In this document: positions 17,154 to 26,203 of the stretch, in pieces | Position numbering within the stretch: position 1 is the first letter of the stretch | Layout: every line of letters begins with the position of its first letter | Origin: G965216905 sp965216905 | GTDB lineage: Bacteria > Actinomycetota > Acidimicrobiia > Spongiisociales > ZC4RG35 | Direction of reading: 5' to 3' | DNA length: 64,000 bases | Assembly: GCA_965216905.1 (NCBI GenBank) | Contig: OZ244213.1 | Coordinates: forward strand, 3,286,001 to 3,350,000 | The notes under the pieces: generated by a model | What the model was told of the DNA's origin: nothing | Seen by the model: the letters and a program-made list of their open reading frames with translations, nothing else | The model's database searches: none | Made by a program: the position numbers and the translations under genes

Positions 17154-19583
17154 CTACTCGCCGGTGGTGGCGGTGCCGGCCAGCAGCTCGTCCAGCTCGT
17201 CCTCGGTCATCAACACGTCCCGCGCCTTGGAACCGAGGGAGGGTCCGACCACGCCCCGACTCTCGAGCACGTCCATGATCCGGCCGGCCCGGGCGAAACC
17301 CACCCGCAGTTTGCGTTGCAGCATCGAGGTCGAACCGAGTTGGGAGCGGACGATCTCGATCATCGCCTGCTGGATGAGCCGCTCCTCCTCGTCGTCCACG
17401 TCGGCAGCAGCCGCCGCGGCGGTGACCGCCGCCGCCACCTCCAGCACCTCTTTGTCTCGATACTGGGCCTCACGCTGGGCGGTGACCCACGACACCACAT
17501 CGTGAATCTCGTTCTCCCGTACGAATGAGCCCTGAATCCGCTGAGGGCGCGGTTCCTTGGCGGTGATCACCAGCATGTCGCCGAGCCCCACCAGCTTCTC
17601 TGCCCCGGCCGAGTCGATGATCACCCGGCTGTCGGTCTGGCTGGCCACCGAGAACGCCAGTCGCGACGGCACGTTGGCCTTGATCACCCCGGTGATGACA
17701 TTCACCGACGGTCGCTGGGTGGCGAGGACGAGATGGATGCCGACCGCCCGGGCCATCTGGGCGATGCGCACGATCGACTCCTCGACCTCCCGGCCGGCCA
17801 CCATCATCAGATCGTTGAGCTCGTCGACGATCACCACGATGTAGGGGAAGCGGTCGAACTGCTCCTCGTCGAGCTCGCCGGCCTCGAGCTTCTCCCGGTA
17901 CCCGCCGATATCGCGAACCTTGGCATCGGCCAGCAGGTCGTATCGGCGGTCCATCTCGGCGACCGCCCACTTCAGGGCATCGTTGGCCTTCTTCGGGTTG
18001 GTGATCACCCTCGTAAGGAGGTGTGGGACCCCGTTGTACTGGCCCAGCTCGACTCGTTTGGGGTCGACCATGATCAGACGAACGTCGTCCGGAGTGGCGC
18101 GCGCCAGCAGCGACGTCACCACCGAGTTGATGCACGAGCTCTTCCCGGCGCCGGTGGCGCCGGCGATCAACACGTGGGGAAGCTCCGCCAGATTCAACAG
18201 CTTGGGACGTCCGTGAATGTCCATTCCCAACCCGACCGTCAGCGGATGGGTCTCCACCTCTGCCTCCGGCGATCGCAGGATGTCGCCCAAGGTGACCATG
18301 CGGCGCCGCCGGTTCGGTACTTCCACACCGATGGCGCTCTTGCCGGGGATCGGCACCAGGAGCCGTACGTCGGGCGTGGCGAGTGCGTAGGCGATGTCGT
18401 GGCTGAGATTCGACACCCGATTGACCTTGACCCCCGGCGCCAACTCGATCTCGTATCGGGTGACGGTCGGGCCGGGCACGATCTTGGTCAGCGTGGCGTC
18501 CACACCGTGCTGTCGGAGCGTGTCCTCCAACTCGCCGGCCATGTCCTCCAGGGCGCGCCGATCGTGGTCCTCCGCTCCCCCGTACTCCAACAGCTCCAGC
18601 GGCGGCAGCTGGTAGTCGCCGGTCCGAGCCGGGCGCGGCGGGTCTGGGCGCTTGGCGGCGGGCTTGCCGGCCGGCTTCGAAGCCTTGGGGCGGGAGGCCT
18701 TGGCCTTCGTGGCGGCTCGAGCCCGAGGGGGCTTGGGAGGCGACGGTGCGATGTGACGCCCCCGAGTGCGGACCGGGGCGGTCTGACGGGTGGCGATCGT
18801 GGCCGTCCTGGCCAGCTCACGCACGAACCGCAACAACTCCCCGATCGCATGGAACAGCTCCCGAACCGATGTCCGGGTCACGATCAGGACACCCATGGAG
18901 ATCAGCGCCATCAGGATCACGAACGCTCCCCACGTTCCCAACAGACGCCGGAGCGGGAATGCGATCAGCGAGCCGACGGCCCCACCCCGACGACGCACGA
19001 CCTCGACGTTGTCGAAGAGCTGCTCCGCCCCACTCAGCAGATGGAACAGTGCCAGCGAACCGATGAACACCGCCGCCGACCCCATGACGATCCTCGACGG
19101 AGTGTCGGTACGCCGGCCGAGCGCCAAGACGAGCCCGACCACGGCCAGGATGGGTGGAAGGCCATAGGCCCAGAGTCCGAACAGCAGCGTCAGACCGGAG
19201 TTCGTGAACCGCCCCACCGGACCGGCCAGGCCCAGGAACGCCAGCGAGAGCAGAACGGCCACGACCAGGAGCACCACGCCCCACACGTCGTCGGCCTGGC
19301 GACCGAGCCGATCCCGCAGACGATCCCGCAGGTACAGGCGTGGGAGGGCGAAGGTCGACCCGCCGGATTTCCGCGGCGACGACTTCCCGGACTTCTTGGC
19401 CGGCTGCTTCTTGGCGGGGCGACGAGCAGCCGCCTTGCCGCGCGCAGGGGCTTTCGACCGTGAGGACCCGCCGGCCAAGCGCGAACCGGCGGAACGTCGG
19501 GTGGGTCGCTTCTTCGATGTACGGCCATTCGACACCCGCTTCCGCCCGTTTTGCCCACGGCGGGTGGGTGTCTTGGTTGCCAT
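17154..19583 (-). CDS. ftsK: FtsK/SpoIIIE DNA translocase
   Basis: An 809-residue FtsK. Residues 1-75 are very basic (Lys/Arg/Ala-rich). About four membrane segments follow (roughly residues 100-235), then a linker and the motor. The Walker A motif GATGAGKSS lies near residue 480, with MVDPKRVELGQYNGVPHL after it and the Walker B-like VIVDELNDLMM near 585. The C-terminal gamma winged helix (about 740-800, QLGSTSMLQRKLRVGFARAGRIMD) is the KOPS-reading domain. It pumps chromosomal DNA at the division septum. Neighbours rnj and dapA on the same strand match the usual actinobacterial order, with one opposed gene inserted between. Confidence 0.94.
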   Translation of the reverse strand: MATKTPTRRGQNGRKRVSNGRTSKKRPTRRSAGSRLAGGSSRSKAPARGKAAARRPAKKQPAKKSGKSSPRKSGGSTFALPRLYLRDRLRDRLGRQADDVWGVVLLVVAVLLSLAFLGLAGPVGRFTNSGLTLLFGLWAYGLPPILAVVGLVLALGRRTDTPSRIVMGSAAVFIGSLALFHLLSGAEQLFDNVEVVRRRGGAVGSLIAFPLRRLLGTWGAFVILMALISMGVLIVTRTSVRELFHAIGELLRFVRELARTATIATRQTAPVRTRGRHIAPSPPKPPRARAATKAKASRPKASKPAGKPAAKRPDPPRPARTGDYQLPPLELLEYGGAEDHDRRALEDMAGELEDTLRQHGVDATLTKIVPGPTVTRYEIELAPGVKVNRVSNLSHDIAYALATPDVRLLVPIPGKSAIGVEVPNRRRRMVTLGDILRSPEAEVETHPLTVGLGMDIHGRPKLLNLAELPHVLIAGATGAGKSSCINSVVTSLLARATPDDVRLIMVDPKRVELGQYNGVPHLLTRVITNPKKANDALKWAVAEMDRRYDLLADAKVRDIGGYREKLEAGELDEEQFDRFPYIVVIVDELNDLMMVAGREVEESIVRIAQMARAVGIHLVLATQRPSVNVITGVIKANVPSRLAFSVASQTDSRVIIDSAGAEKLVGLGDMLVITAKEPRPQRIQGSFVRENEIHDVVSWVTAQREAQYRDKEVLEVAAAVTAAAAAADVDDEEERLIQQAMIEIVRSQLGSTSMLQRKLRVGFARAGRIMDVLESRGVVGPSLGSKARDVLMTEDELDELLAGTATTGE

Positions 19584-19634
19584 GTGTTGGGCAACCTACC
19601 GGATCCCCGCAGCGGTACCAAGCATCGGCGCCCA

Positions 19635-19640
19635 TACGAT
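19635..19640 (+). promoter_or_regulatory. Leaderless-type -10 element for the nitroreductase
   Basis: TACGAT ends 7 nt before ATG 19648, with no ribosome binding site. This spacing places the transcript start at or next to the start codon. Confidence 0.4.
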
Positions 19641-19647
19641 GGCTGCC

Positions 19648-20376
19648 ATGAACCACGATGCCACCGCCGCCATGGTGCCCTACCGGCCACCGCGACCGTC
19701 GCTGGACGACATTCAGGACCGGGCCGCCCGATTCCTGGCCGAGATGTCGACCCGGAGGTCCGTGCGAACCTTCTCCTCCGAGCCCATCCCCCGCCGGATC
19801 ATCGAGACACTGATCGAGACCGCCTCGACGGCACCCTCCGGCGCCCACCGCCAGCCATGGACGTTCGTGATCGTCGGAGATCCGGCCATCAAACGGGCCA
19901 TCCGAGCGGCCGCCGAAGCCGAGGAACAACGGAACTACGAGGGCGGCCGGCTGCCCGAGCACTGGCGGACCGCCCTGGAGCCGTTGGGGACAGATGCCGA
20001 CAAGCCCCACCTCGAAGACGCCCCCTGGCTGGTCGTCCTGTTCGAGCAACGCTACGGGCTCGGGCCCGACCTCGAACGCGTCCACCACTACTACGTCAAG
20101 GAATCGGTGGGGATCGCGGCGGGGTTGTTCGTCGCCGCCATCCATCAGGCCGGGTTGGCGACCCTCACCCACACGCCGTCACCGATGGCGTTCCTGACGT
20201 CGGTGCTCGGCCGTCCGGAGAACGAGCGTCCGTTCTGCCTGTTCCCGATCGGACGTCCGGCGGTGGACTGCATGGTGCCGGATCTGGAGCGGAAGCCGCT
20301 CGGCGACGTCATGGTCGAGGTCGGAGGCTCCCGCTCACAGCTCGAGGACGACGGGCAGGATCACCGGCCGGCGTGA
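19648..20376 (+). CDS. Nitroreductase-family FMN enzyme, iodotyrosine-deiodinase-like
   Basis: A 242-residue nitroreductase-fold protein. RRSVRTFS (36-43) and STAPSGAHRQPWTFV (60-74) are the FMN-binding segments of the iodotyrosine deiodinase (IYD) branch. A likely active-site lid is visible: E93 and Y97 in EEQRNYE, then K119 in GTDADKP, matching the Glu/Tyr/Lys trio that binds the zwitterion of halotyrosine in IYD. It may reductively dehalogenate halotyrosines or reduce related phenols. There is no ribosome binding site; a TACGAT -10 sits 7 nt before ATG 19648 (ATG 19639 is an alternative). Its 3' end overlaps the convergent rnj gene by 42 nt. Confidence 0.75.
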   Translation: MNHDATAAMVPYRPPRPSLDDIQDRAARFLAEMSTRRSVRTFSSEPIPRRIIETLIETASTAPSGAHRQPWTFVIVGDPAIKRAIRAAAEAEEQRNYEGGRLPEHWRTALEPLGTDADKPHLEDAPWLVVLFEQRYGLGPDLERVHHYYVKESVGIAAGLFVAAIHQAGLATLTHTPSPMAFLTSVLGRPENERPFCLFPIGRPAVDCMVPDLERKPLGDVMVEVGGSRSQLEDDGQDHRPA

Positions 20377-21969
20377 CGTCTCGGCGCGGATCACCTGGGA
20401 GGCAGACTGGCGGACGGCCTGCTGGATGGCGTTGTGATCCACCGGTCCGTCGCTGCGCGACTCGAGGGCTGACGTCACGGCCTGACCGGCCTTCTCCAAG
20501 ATCGGCCCGGGCTCTCCCATGAGCCCGTGGCTGGCCAGGTCCGGTCCGTACACCAACTCGCCCGAGGAGTGGTCGACACCGACGGTGACCACCACGACGC
20601 CTTCGTCGGCGAGGCGGCCGCGAGCGCGCAGCACCCCGCGACCCACATCCCCGACCCCGGATCCGTCGAGATAGACGTAGGCGGCCGAGAAAGCCCGGCG
20701 TTCCACTTCGGTGCGGTCGCCGTCGATGACCACCGCGTCACCGTCTTCGAGCACCTCGACCCACGGCACACCCATCAAGCGTGCCAGTCCGGCGTGGGCG
20801 TGCAGATGCCGGTACTCGCCGTGGACGGGAACCATCGCTTGCGGTCGAACGACGTTGAGAAACGTCAGGAGCTCCTCCCGGTTGGCGTGACCGGAGACGT
20901 GGACGCGGGCATTCCGCCCGTGGAAGACGGTCGCCCCCCGCCGCAGCAGCCGGCTGATCACTCGGGACACGGCCGTCTCGTTCCCGGGGATCGGCGTGGC
21001 CGAGATCAGCACCGTGTCGTCTTCGTGGAGGTCGACGAACTTGTGCCGTCCCTGCGCCATCAGCGAGAGGGCCGCGAACGGCTCACCCTGGGAGCCGGTG
21101 GTGATGAGCAACTGATGGCTCTCGGGAAGCTCCATCAGCTCCTCGATGTCGACCAGTGCGTGGTCGGGAATCGACAGCTTCCCCAGATCCCGACCCACCT
21201 CGGTGTTGCGCTGCATCGAGCGGCCGAAGAAGGCGATCGTCCGGCCGGTGGACAGGCCGGCGTTGATGATCTGCTGTACCCGATGGATGTGCGACGAGAA
21301 GCAGGCGGCGATGACCCGGCCGGGCGCATCGCGCACGATGTCGCGGATGGGCTCGGAGAGGGACCGCTCCGACGGCACCACGCCGCTGTTCTCGGCGTTG
21401 GTGGAGTCCGACAGGAGCAGTCGAACCCCTCGCCGGCCCAAGGCCGCGAAGGTGGGCAGGTCGGTGGGCTGTGAGTCGATGGGCGTGGGATCGAGCTTGA
21501 AGTCGCCCGAATGGAGCACGATGCCTTCGGGCGTGTCGAAGGCGATGGCGGTGGCATCGGGCACCGAGTGGCTCACCGGGATGAACTGGAAACGGAACGG
21601 CCCATGCTTCCGCCATTCGAGCGGCGTGACCGGATGGAACGGGGCGGAGACGCCCAACTCCTCGACCCGGGCGCGGGCCAGCTCCAGGGTGAGCTTCGTC
21701 CCGTAGATGGGAACCGGCACCTCCCGCAGGAAGTACGCGAGCGCACCGATGTGGTCCTCGTGCCCGTGGGTCAGGGCTACGAAGTCGACGTCGGCGGCCC
21801 GGTCGACGACCCAGCTCCAATCGGGGAACACCAGGTCGACGCCCAGCATGTCCTCCTCTGGGAACATGAGCCCGACGTCCACCATGCAGATGCGGCCGTC
21901 CACCTCGATCGCCGCACAGTTCCGGCCGATCTCGCCGAGACCGCCGAGGAAGGCAACCCGGACGCTCAT
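20335..21969 (-). CDS. rnj: Ribonuclease J
   Basis: A 544-residue metallo-beta-lactamase/beta-CASP nuclease. The zinc motif HGHEDHIG is intact, HSGDFK carries further ligands, and the beta-CASP region includes SDSTNAE and TTGSQGEP. HVSGHANREEL and MVPVHGEYRHLHAHA follow. The C-terminal domain is typical of RNase J. It processes and degrades mRNA from the 5' end. ATG 21969 overlaps the dapA stop (ATGA), giving translational coupling with dapA, the usual actinobacterial pair. A longer in-frame reading upstream is an antisense-type extension within dapA and is rejected. Confidence 0.95.
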   Translation of the reverse strand: MSVRVAFLGGLGEIGRNCAAIEVDGRICMVDVGLMFPEEDMLGVDLVFPDWSWVVDRAADVDFVALTHGHEDHIGALAYFLREVPVPIYGTKLTLELARARVEELGVSAPFHPVTPLEWRKHGPFRFQFIPVSHSVPDATAIAFDTPEGIVLHSGDFKLDPTPIDSQPTDLPTFAALGRRGVRLLLSDSTNAENSGVVPSERSLSEPIRDIVRDAPGRVIAACFSSHIHRVQQIINAGLSTGRTIAFFGRSMQRNTEVGRDLGKLSIPDHALVDIEELMELPESHQLLITTGSQGEPFAALSLMAQGRHKFVDLHEDDTVLISATPIPGNETAVSRVISRLLRRGATVFHGRNARVHVSGHANREELLTFLNVVRPQAMVPVHGEYRHLHAHAGLARLMGVPWVEVLEDGDAVVIDGDRTEVERRAFSAAYVYLDGSGVGDVGRGVLRARGRLADEGVVVVTVGVDHSSGELVYGPDLASHGLMGEPGPILEKAGQAVTSALESRSDGPVDHNAIQQAVRQSASQVIRAETSRRPVILPVVLEL

Positions 21970-22844
21970 AGGGCTTGTGCGCGCGCCAGCGCGTCCTTCA
22001 GGGCGTCGCGGGTCGGGTCGGCCGCCGCCACCAGCGGGAGGCGGGGATCGCCGACCGGTTCCCAGAACATGTTCAGCGCGGCCTTCACCGGGCCGGGGTT
22101 CGGCTCCAGGAAGCAGGCCTCGCACAGCGGGAGCAGCCCGTGGTGGAGCCGGCGAGCCTCCGCCATGTCTCCGTCGGCGGCGGCCGCAACCAGGTCGGCA
22201 ACCCGGCGGGGAGCCAGATGCGCGATCACCGAGACGACCCCGACCGCCCCCACGGCCATCATCGGCCAGGTGTAGGAGTCCTGACCGGAGTACACGGCCA
22301 GGTCGGGCACCGCGGCCACGGTTGCCGAGGTGAAGTCGATGTCCATCACCGCGTCCTTGACGGCGACGATCCTCGGATGCCGAGCGAGCTCGACGTGGGT
22401 CTCGATCTCGATGCGCCGGCCGGTTCGGCCCGGGATGTTGTAGAGCATCACGGGCAGCTCGGAGGCGTCGGCGATGGCGGTGAAGTGCTCAACCAGTCCG
22501 CGCTGGTCGGGCCGGTTGTAGTACGGCGTGACGGCGAGGATGCCGTCGACGCCCATGTCGGCCGCCCGGCGGGTGGCTTCGGCCGACGCCCGGGTGTCAT
22601 AGGTACCGGTGCCGGCCACGATGGTGGCGCGTCCCCCGACGGCATCGACGACCGTCTTGTACAGCGCCAGCTTCTCCTCCGAACGCAGCGTCGGCGACTC
22701 GCCGGTGGTGCCGGTCACCACCAGGCCGTCGCAACCCTCGTCGACGAGGTAGCGGGCGAGCGCAGCCGCCCGGCGATGGTCGATGGCGCCGTTTGCGTCG
22801 AACGGGGTGATCATGGCGGTCAGCGTTCGTCCGAACGGTGCCAC
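21966..22844 (-). CDS. dapA: 4-hydroxy-tetrahydrodipicolinate synthase
   Basis: A 292-residue TIM-barrel aldolase that condenses pyruvate with aspartate semialdehyde in lysine and diaminopimelate synthesis. TGTTGESPTL carries the Thr pair, MLYNIPGRTGRRI carries the catalytic Tyr, and VAVKDA the Schiff-base Lys. GTG 22844 (MAPFGRTLTAMITPFD) is chosen because AAAGAGGAG lies at good spacing upstream. The longer in-frame reading lacks similarity. Translation is coupled to rnj downstream. dapB of the same pathway lies 2.6 kb away on the same strand. Confidence 0.94.
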   Translation of the reverse strand: MAPFGRTLTAMITPFDANGAIDHRRAAALARYLVDEGCDGLVVTGTTGESPTLRSEEKLALYKTVVDAVGGRATIVAGTGTYDTRASAEATRRAADMGVDGILAVTPYYNRPDQRGLVEHFTAIADASELPVMLYNIPGRTGRRIEIETHVELARHPRIVAVKDAVMDIDFTSATVAAVPDLAVYSGQDSYTWPMMAVGAVGVVSVIAHLAPRRVADLVAAAADGDMAEARRLHHGLLPLCEACFLEPNPGPVKAALNMFWEPVGDPRLPLVAAADPTRDALKDALARAQAL

Positions 22845-22921
22845 GGACAGACTCCTCTTTGGCTGAGGACGTGATCGTAGCGGTGGGTCCTGCCGGTTCC
22901 CGCCCACCGGCATAGAGTCTC

Positions 22922-22940
22922 ACCTGACGGGAGGTCAGGT
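22922..22940 (+). promoter_or_regulatory. Hairpin or operator presenting the ribosome binding site of the GMC gene
   Basis: ACCTGAC-GGGAG-GTCAGGT is a perfect 7-bp inverted repeat ending 2 nt before GTG 22943. The Shine-Dalgarno GGGAGG begins in the 5-nt loop. In RNA it would display or mask the site; in DNA it could be a dimeric operator. The function is inference. Confidence 0.45.
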
Positions 22941-22942
22941 TC

Positions 22943-24520
22943 GTGGTCGATCACATCGTCATCGGAGCGGGCTCGGCAGGCTGTGCCGTCGCCGGACGCC
23001 TGTCGGAGGACCCGGGCACATCGGTACTGCTGCTGGAGGCGGGTCCCGACGACAACCGGCGAGAGATCGCCATTCCGGCCGCATACTCGAAGCTGTTCCA
23101 CACCGAACGCGACTGGAACTACTGGACCGCCCCGCAATCCGAGTTGGACGGACGCACGCTCTACTGGCCTCGCGGGAAGACGATCGGCGGTACGTCATCG
23201 TTGAACGCCATGATGTGGGTGCGCGGCGTTCCGGCCGACTTCGACGCCTGGGCGGCAGCCGGCAACCCCGGCTGGAGCTACCAAGACGTGCTTCCCGCCT
23301 TCCGCCGCGCCGAGGACGCCGCCGCCGTCGCCGCCGACCTGTCACCCGAGGCCCGCCACCACCTGGGAGTCTCCGGGCCGATCACGGTGGAGCATCAGCG
23401 CGACCCCAACCCCGGCACCCGGCTGTTCGTCGAGGCGTGTCAAAGCGCCGGGATACCCCAAAACCCAGCTCCGAACTCCGGCACCAACGAGGGCGTCTCG
23501 TTCACGAACGTGTCCCAACGCCGGGGCGCTCGACGATCGGCGGCCGCCTACCTGCATCGCAACCGACCGAACCTGACCATCCAGACCGAAGCGCTGGTCA
23601 CCTCGCTCGTGCTCGAGCGAGGCCGAGCGGTGGGAGTCGAGTACGTGGTCGACGGACGCATCGCTCGGGTCCGGGCAACCGGGGAGATCATCCTCAGCGG
23701 CGGGGCGGTCAACTCACCGCAGCTCCTGATGCTGTCGGGGATCGGCGACCCCGACGCCCTGCGGGCGGTGGGGGTGACTCCCTGCATCGAACTCGCCGGC
23801 GTGGGGCAGAACCTGATCGACCATCTCGCCTGCGGAGCCATCCGATCCACCACCAGGACCGACACGCTGGTGGCGGCCCAAACCGTCCGACAACTTCTCC
23901 GGTACCTGATCCGTCGCGCCGGGATGCTGACCTCCAACGTGGGCGAAGCACACGCGTTCTTCCGGACCGACCCCCGCCTGCAGCACCCGGACATGGAACT
24001 CGTGTTCGCACCGGTCCCATACCTCGACCACGGTGACACACCGCCCGATCGGCACGGATACACGATCGGGGCCATCCTCCTGCAACCGGAGAGCACCGGC
24101 GAGATCCGATTGGCGTCGGCCGACCCCTCCGAGCCACCGATCATCGACCCGCGGTACCTGAGCGAACCGGCCGACCGGCTGGTCCTGGAGGCCGGGATCC
24201 GCAAGGCGATGGAGATCTTCGAGACCGCGCCGCTCGCCGATGTCATCGACGGTTGGATCCGACCCGCCTCGCCCCCGGTGGGCGAGACCGCCATGCGCGA
24301 GCTGATCAGCGCCTACGCCGAGACGCTGTACCACCCGGTGGGCACCTGCCGGATGGGCAGCGACGACCGGGCGGTGGTGGACCACCAGCTCCGGGTTCAT
24401 GGAGTGGAAGGCTTGCGGGTCGCCGACGCGTCGGTGATGCCGACGATCGTCCGCGGCCACACCAACGCCCCGGCGATCATGATCGGTGAGCGAGCCGCCG
24501 AACTGGTCGCCTCGGCCTGA
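22943..24520 (+). CDS. GMC-family FAD oxidoreductase (choline dehydrogenase-like)
   Basis: A 525-residue GMC oxidoreductase. The FAD dinucleotide motif GAGSAG lies at residues 8-13, the GMC signature region reads PRGKTIGGTSSLNAMMWVRG, and the second signature is near SGGAVNSPQLLMLSGIG. The C-terminal active-site histidines are in YHPVGTCRMG and GHTNAPAIMIGE. Family members oxidise alcohols such as choline or long-chain alcohols; the substrate cannot be assigned here. GTG 22943 follows GGGAGG. It is divergent from dapA across 98 nt and shares a promoter region with it. Confidence 0.88.
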   Translation: MVDHIVIGAGSAGCAVAGRLSEDPGTSVLLLEAGPDDNRREIAIPAAYSKLFHTERDWNYWTAPQSELDGRTLYWPRGKTIGGTSSLNAMMWVRGVPADFDAWAAAGNPGWSYQDVLPAFRRAEDAAAVAADLSPEARHHLGVSGPITVEHQRDPNPGTRLFVEACQSAGIPQNPAPNSGTNEGVSFTNVSQRRGARRSAAAYLHRNRPNLTIQTEALVTSLVLERGRAVGVEYVVDGRIARVRATGEIILSGGAVNSPQLLMLSGIGDPDALRAVGVTPCIELAGVGQNLIDHLACGAIRSTTRTDTLVAAQTVRQLLRYLIRRAGMLTSNVGEAHAFFRTDPRLQHPDMELVFAPVPYLDHGDTPPDRHGYTIGAILLQPESTGEIRLASADPSEPPIIDPRYLSEPADRLVLEAGIRKAMEIFETAPLADVIDGWIRPASPPVGETAMRELISAYAETLYHPVGTCRMGSDDRAVVDHQLRVHGVEGLRVADASVMPTIVRGHTNAPAIMIGERAAELVASA

Positions 24521-24556
24521 TGCGGTTCACGCGCCGGGATCTGCCACCATGACCGC

Positions 24557-25066
24557 ATGGCCAAACAATGGAATGCCGCCCCCGACCTGACCATCGATAC
24601 CTCCCAGGATCATGTCGCAACCCTCGACACGAACCACGGGCAGATCACCATCGAGCTCGACACCGGTCGCTCGCCGCTCACGGTGAACAACTTCGTGTTT
24701 CTCGCCGATGAGGGCTTCTACGACGGCGTCATCTTCCACCGCGTGATTCCCGGTTTCGTCGCCCAGGGTGGCGACCCCACGGGCACGGGCACCGGCGGGC
24801 CCGGGTACCGGTTCCGGGATGAGTTGGAGGGCTCGGGCACGTACACCCGCGGCACCGTGGCGATGGCCAACGCCGGCCCCAACACCAACGGGTCCCAGTT
24901 CTTCATCTGCCTGGACGACGTCGGGCTCCCCCACCAGTACACGATCTTCGGCCGGGTGACCGACGGCATGGAGGCGGTCGATTCGATCGCGGCCGTACCC
25001 ACCGGCGCCGGTGACCGACCCACCGAGGACTGCGTCATCCGGTCCGTGACGGTCGAGCGCAGCTGA
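24557..25066 (+). CDS. Peptidyl-prolyl cis-trans isomerase, cyclophilin type
   Basis: A 169-residue cyclophilin. The core runs from GQITIELDTGRSPLTVNNFVFLA through FHRVIPGFVAQGGDPTGTG to MANAGPNTNGSQFFI, including the catalytic Arg in HRVIPGF and the Phe/Gln residues of the pocket. No signal peptide, so it acts in the cytoplasm. No ribosome binding site is seen; CACCAT lies 6 nt upstream of the ATG and may be a weak leaderless -10. It follows the GMC gene by 36 nt and precedes the membrane-protein gene by 3 nt. Confidence 0.92.
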   Translation: MAKQWNAAPDLTIDTSQDHVATLDTNHGQITIELDTGRSPLTVNNFVFLADEGFYDGVIFHRVIPGFVAQGGDPTGTGTGGPGYRFRDELEGSGTYTRGTVAMANAGPNTNGSQFFICLDDVGLPHQYTIFGRVTDGMEAVDSIAAVPTGAGDRPTEDCVIRSVTVERS

Positions 25067-25069
25067 ACC

Positions 25070-25441
25070 GTGACCGGACCGGCCGCCGCGCCGGGCGTCG
25101 GATGCCGCAACGTCGTGGTCGCGGTCGGATGGCTGATCGGTCTCGCCGCGATCGAAGTCGCCCTCGGGCTGTGGTTGGCGCTGTCCACCCCTCCGATCGC
25201 CGAACGGGTGGGTTTCGCGCTCTACGCAGCCGGAGCGCCGGTCTCGGCCGGCTTCGCGGCCGTCGCCGGAGAGCTGCCACTCGCCCCGTTCACCGACGCC
25301 ATCGTCTGGCTGGTGGCGGGCGTCGGAACCGCGTCGTGGCATGAACGAACCGGTACTCGCCTGAGCCGGCTGCTGGCCGCCGTGGCGGCCGTGGCGCTCG
25401 TCTACGGCGTGGCGATCTCCGGTCTGATCGCACGGGTGTGA
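25070..25441 (+). CDS. Small integral membrane protein, unknown function
   Basis: A 123-residue protein with about four hydrophobic segments (roughly residues 15-38, 45-66, 74-86 and 98-120). It has no recognised motif. The GTG start lies 3 nt after the cyclophilin stop, so it is probably read through from it. It ends 27 nt before the convergent dapB gene. Confidence 0.6.
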   Translation: MTGPAAAPGVGCRNVVVAVGWLIGLAAIEVALGLWLALSTPPIAERVGFALYAAGAPVSAGFAAVAGELPLAPFTDAIVWLVAGVGTASWHERTGTRLSRLLAAVAAVALVYGVAISGLIARV

Positions 25442-25468
25442 TCGGCGGCCCCGAGCCATCCCCCCGGC

Positions 25469-26203
25469 TCAGTCGTCGAAGATCAGTCGATCGAGTCCCA
25501 CCGTCACCGGTTCATCGAGGTCACCGACCCGGCGAATCGCCAGCAGCGCCCCGGGAACGAATGCCGTCCGGTCGTTGGTGTCGTGGGTGATGGTCAGCAG
25601 CTCCCCGGGATTGCCCAGCATCACCTGCTGATGGGCGACGAGACCGGGCAGCCGCACCGAGTGCACCGCCACGCCGTCGACGTCCATCCCTCGTGCCGGA
25701 GGATCATCGGATCGGTCGACCTGGGCGGCACGCCGCATCCGGGCGGCCGTGGCGAGGGCCGTCCCGCTGGGAGCGTCCCGCTTGCCCGCATGATGCAGCT
25801 CGACGATCTCCGCCCCCTCGAAATGCGGAGCAGCCATGGCAGCGAACCGCATCATCAGCACGGCACCGAGCGCGAAGTTGGGAACGACCAGACACCGTGC
25901 GGCCGTGTCTCGCCAACGGTTCCGCAAGGATTCGAGCCGAGCAGCGTCGAAGCCGGACGTGCCGACCACGGTGTGACACCCGAACGATCGCCACCGATCG
26001 AGGTTGTCCATGACGACATCGGGGTTGGTGACCTCCACCACCACCTCGCACTCGGCCATGGCCTCGGCCGCGACGGCGAATCCCTCGTCGGCGTGGCCGG
26101 GTGCGTACACGCACCTGAGGTCGAGGTCGTCTGCCGCGTCGATGGCGTCCGCCAGCACCCGCCCCAGCCGGCCCGCCCCCCCGCTGACGCCGACCCGAAT
26201 CAT
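25469..26203 (-). CDS. dapB: 4-hydroxy-tetrahydrodipicolinate reductase
   Basis: A 244-residue reductase. The N-terminal dinucleotide motif is VGVSGGAGRLGR. VVGTSGF and the catalytic block ELHHAGKRDAPSGTA (His pair and Lys) are intact. It reduces the DapA product with NAD(P)H in diaminopimelate and lysine synthesis. Its ATG overlaps the stop of the M16 peptidase gene (ATGA, 26200-26203). M16 peptidase followed by dapB is a conserved actinobacterial order. Confidence 0.94.
   Translation of the reverse strand: MIRVGVSGGAGRLGRVLADAIDAADDLDLRCVYAPGHADEGFAVAAEAMAECEVVVEVTNPDVVMDNLDRWRSFGCHTVVGTSGFDAARLESLRNRWRDTAARCLVVPNFALGAVLMMRFAAMAAPHFEGAEIVELHHAGKRDAPSGTALATAARMRRAAQVDRSDDPPARGMDVDGVAVHSVRLPGLVAHQQVMLGNPGELLTITHDTNDRTAFVPGALLAIRRVGDLDEPVTVGLDRLIFDD

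Noticed and set aside
17733..19463. A 576-codon plus-strand open frame opposite ftsK
   Set aside because: Shadow of ftsK codon bias; low-complexity Arg/His/Gln composition and no motif.
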